A stretch of DNA of 64,000 nucleotides, taken from the NCBI RefSeq assembly GCF_029910235.1, contig NZ_CP112874.1, positions 4,268,501 through 4,332,500 on the forward strand. Reading direction: 5' to 3'. This document shows, one piece after another, positions 62,918 through 64,000 of this stretch. The position numbers were made by a program, and so were the translations under genes. Position 1 is the first letter of the stretch. The number at the start of each line of letters is the position of its first letter. The DNA is from Pseudanabaena galeata CCNP1313. GTDB taxonomy: Bacteria > Cyanobacteriota > Cyanobacteriia > Pseudanabaenales > Pseudanabaenaceae. A model generated the notes under the pieces. That model was not told the origin of the DNA and did no database searches. It saw nothing but the letters and a program-made list of their open reading frames with translations.

Positions 62918-64000
62918 ACAGAGCTGGCTTCCTGATTCAACGGGGATAGCGTCCAACAAAACCGAAGTTTTACCAGATCGACTTACATCTCCTCCACAGG
63001 CAGACTCGCTAGTTCCTAACGAGATAACTCGTACTGAGCCGAGTCGAAGTATCCGCAAGGCTTCATTTCTAATGTTTATCGCTGCATTTACATCACGGTC
63101 ATGGTGAGTACCACAATGCTTACAAGTCCATGCCCTAACATCAAGAGTGAGGTTATCAACTCGATTTAGGCATACATGGCAAGTTTTAGAGCTAGGGAAC
63201 CATCGATCAATCTCGATATATTGCCTTCCTTCACTTTCAGCCTTGTATTTGAGCATTGTGCAGAACATACCCCAGCCAACATCGCTAATCGCTTTGGCTA
63301 GATTATGATTTTTGACCATGCCCTTGACATTGAGATTTTCTACTGCAATAACTTGGTTTTCGTTTACTATCTTGCGGGACAGCTTGTGCAGAAAATCTTC
63401 GCGACATCTGGCAATTTTGGAGTGAACTTTTGCCACAGCCAATCTTGCTTTTTTACGGTTTTGGCTACCCTTCTTTTTCTTGGATAGCTTTTGCTGTTTA
63501 CGCTTTAAGTTGCGTTGATGTTTGATAAAAAATCTAGGATTATCAAATTTAGAGCCGTCACTGGTAATCGCAAAATGGGTTAATCCCACATCAATACCAA
63601 TAGCTTTATCCACTGGCATTAATTCAGGATTACCTTTGCCATCGTCAACCAAGACGGAAACAAAATGTTTACCATCGGGATTGCGAGAAACAGTGACAGT
63701 TTTAATAGTTCCATCAAAGCCACGATGGCGCTGACAGTGGACTAATCCAATCTTAGGTAAACTAATCTTGTCACCGTCAAACTTGACGTTTTGGGGATAA
63801 CTAATTGACTGCTTACCATGCTTTGACTTGAATTTAGGCAGCATTGCCCGTTTGTCAAAGAAATTTTTGTAGGCAGTGGATAGATTCAATGCGACTACTT
63901 GCAAGCATTGAGAATACGGCTCGGTTAACCATTCGTATTCCTTCTTGAGTGCAGGGAGTAAGCCTTGTATATACCCTCTAGTTAACCCCTTGACAGTATT
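62909..64000 (-). CDS. tnpB: TnpB RNA-guided nuclease, 5' end outside window
   Basis: 364 codons are visible; the frame is open to the right edge (NTVKGLTRGYIQGLLPALKKEYEW..), so the first part lies outside. RuvC residues are intact: Asp in AIGIDVGLTHFAIT, Glu in VIAVENLNVKGM and Asp in HDRDVNAAINIRNEALR. The zinc finger is CHVCLNRV..CKHCGTHHD. TnpB proteins of IS200/IS605 elements cut DNA guided by an RNA from the element end. No TnpA lies in the window, so the element may be TnpB-only. Confidence 0.93.
   Translation of the reverse strand, partial: NTVKGLTRGYIQGLLPALKKEYEWLTEPYSQCLQVVALNLSTAYKNFFDKRAMLPKFKSKHGKQSISYPQNVKFDGDKISLPKIGLVHCQRHRGFDGTIKTVTVSRNPDGKHFVSVLVDDGKGNPELMPVDKAIGIDVGLTHFAITSDGSKFDNPRFFIKHQRNLKRKQQKLSKKKKGSQNRKKARLAVAKVHSKIARCREDFLHKLSRKIVNENQVIAVENLNVKGMVKNHNLAKAISDVGWGMFCTMLKYKAESEGRQYIEIDRWFPSSKTCHVCLNRVDNLTLDVRAWTCKHCGTHHDRDVNAAINIRNEALRILRLGSVRVISLGTSESACGGDVSRSGKTSVLLDAIPVESGSQLCTA

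Noticed and set aside
1-64000. tRNA, rRNA or riboswitch genes
   Set aside because: No GTTCRA T-arm with matching acceptor stem, no rRNA signatures and no known riboswitch core found by eye; a covariance search could still reveal a small RNA.

Overview
The window is a chromosomal segment of a cyanobacterium. Evidence: a psaA-psaB photosystem I operon, phylloquinone methyltransferase (menG), a ycf46-type AAA protein with a DUF3038-like neighbour, XisH/XisI relics, and a very high density of HIP1 octamers (GCGATCGC). The mix of genes and repeats looks like Pseudanabaena or a close relative. That is an inference from gene content; no database search was possible.

Layout. 1-7.2 kb: a truncated AAA ATPase, transaldolase, psaA and psaB with a strong terminator. 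7.2-26.7 kb: mostly housekeeping genes (FAD oxidoreductase, cupin, peptide deformylase, HflX, CbiX-type chelatase, a PAS-GGDEF-EAL protein, a DUF3038/Ycf46 pair, an HD-GYP phosphodiesterase, a PIN-like membrane protein, menG, nadA, an M48 protease), separated by many palindromic repeats and small non-autonomous elements. 26.9-33.2 kb: an accessory island of DUF29, HEPN-MNT, a gene split by an intact IS1380 element, a HicB-like/HicA/DUF2283 cassette, a RelE-type pair, an unassigned two-gene unit and xisH/xisI. Several toxin-side genes here are broken while their partners are intact. 33.4-41.3 kb: clpB, Uma2, DAHP synthase and acnB, with three further copies of a 116-bp element. 42.2-45.9 kb: a subtilase plus AAA ATPase pair resembling the IetAS anti-phage module. 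46.2-52.7 kb: ilvD, a small membrane protein, and a large CHAT protease-NTPase-TPR protein whose coding sequence carries in-frame copies of intergenic palindromic repeats. 52.8-57.7 kb: a frameshifted PIN toxin with its antitoxin, a lipoprotein, tadA, metG and a LabA-like NYN protein. 57.7-62.2 kb: the rpsM-rpsK-rpoA-rplQ-truA-rplM-rpsI operon behind a textbook sigma-70 promoter. 62.3-64 kb: a secreted hypothetical protein and a TnpB nuclease gene running off the end.

Three themes stand out. First, the intergenic DNA is packed with element families of fixed length: 116 bp (four copies), 107 bp (two copies), and several with clear terminal inverted repeats and target-site duplications. Second, toxins decay while antitoxins survive: HEPN frameshift, RelE amber stop, PIN frameshift, and xisH deletion beside intact xisI. 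Third, two candidate immune loci (IetAS-like and CHAT-NTPase-TPR) sit within 10 kb of each other. I found no tRNA, rRNA, CRISPR array or prophage.
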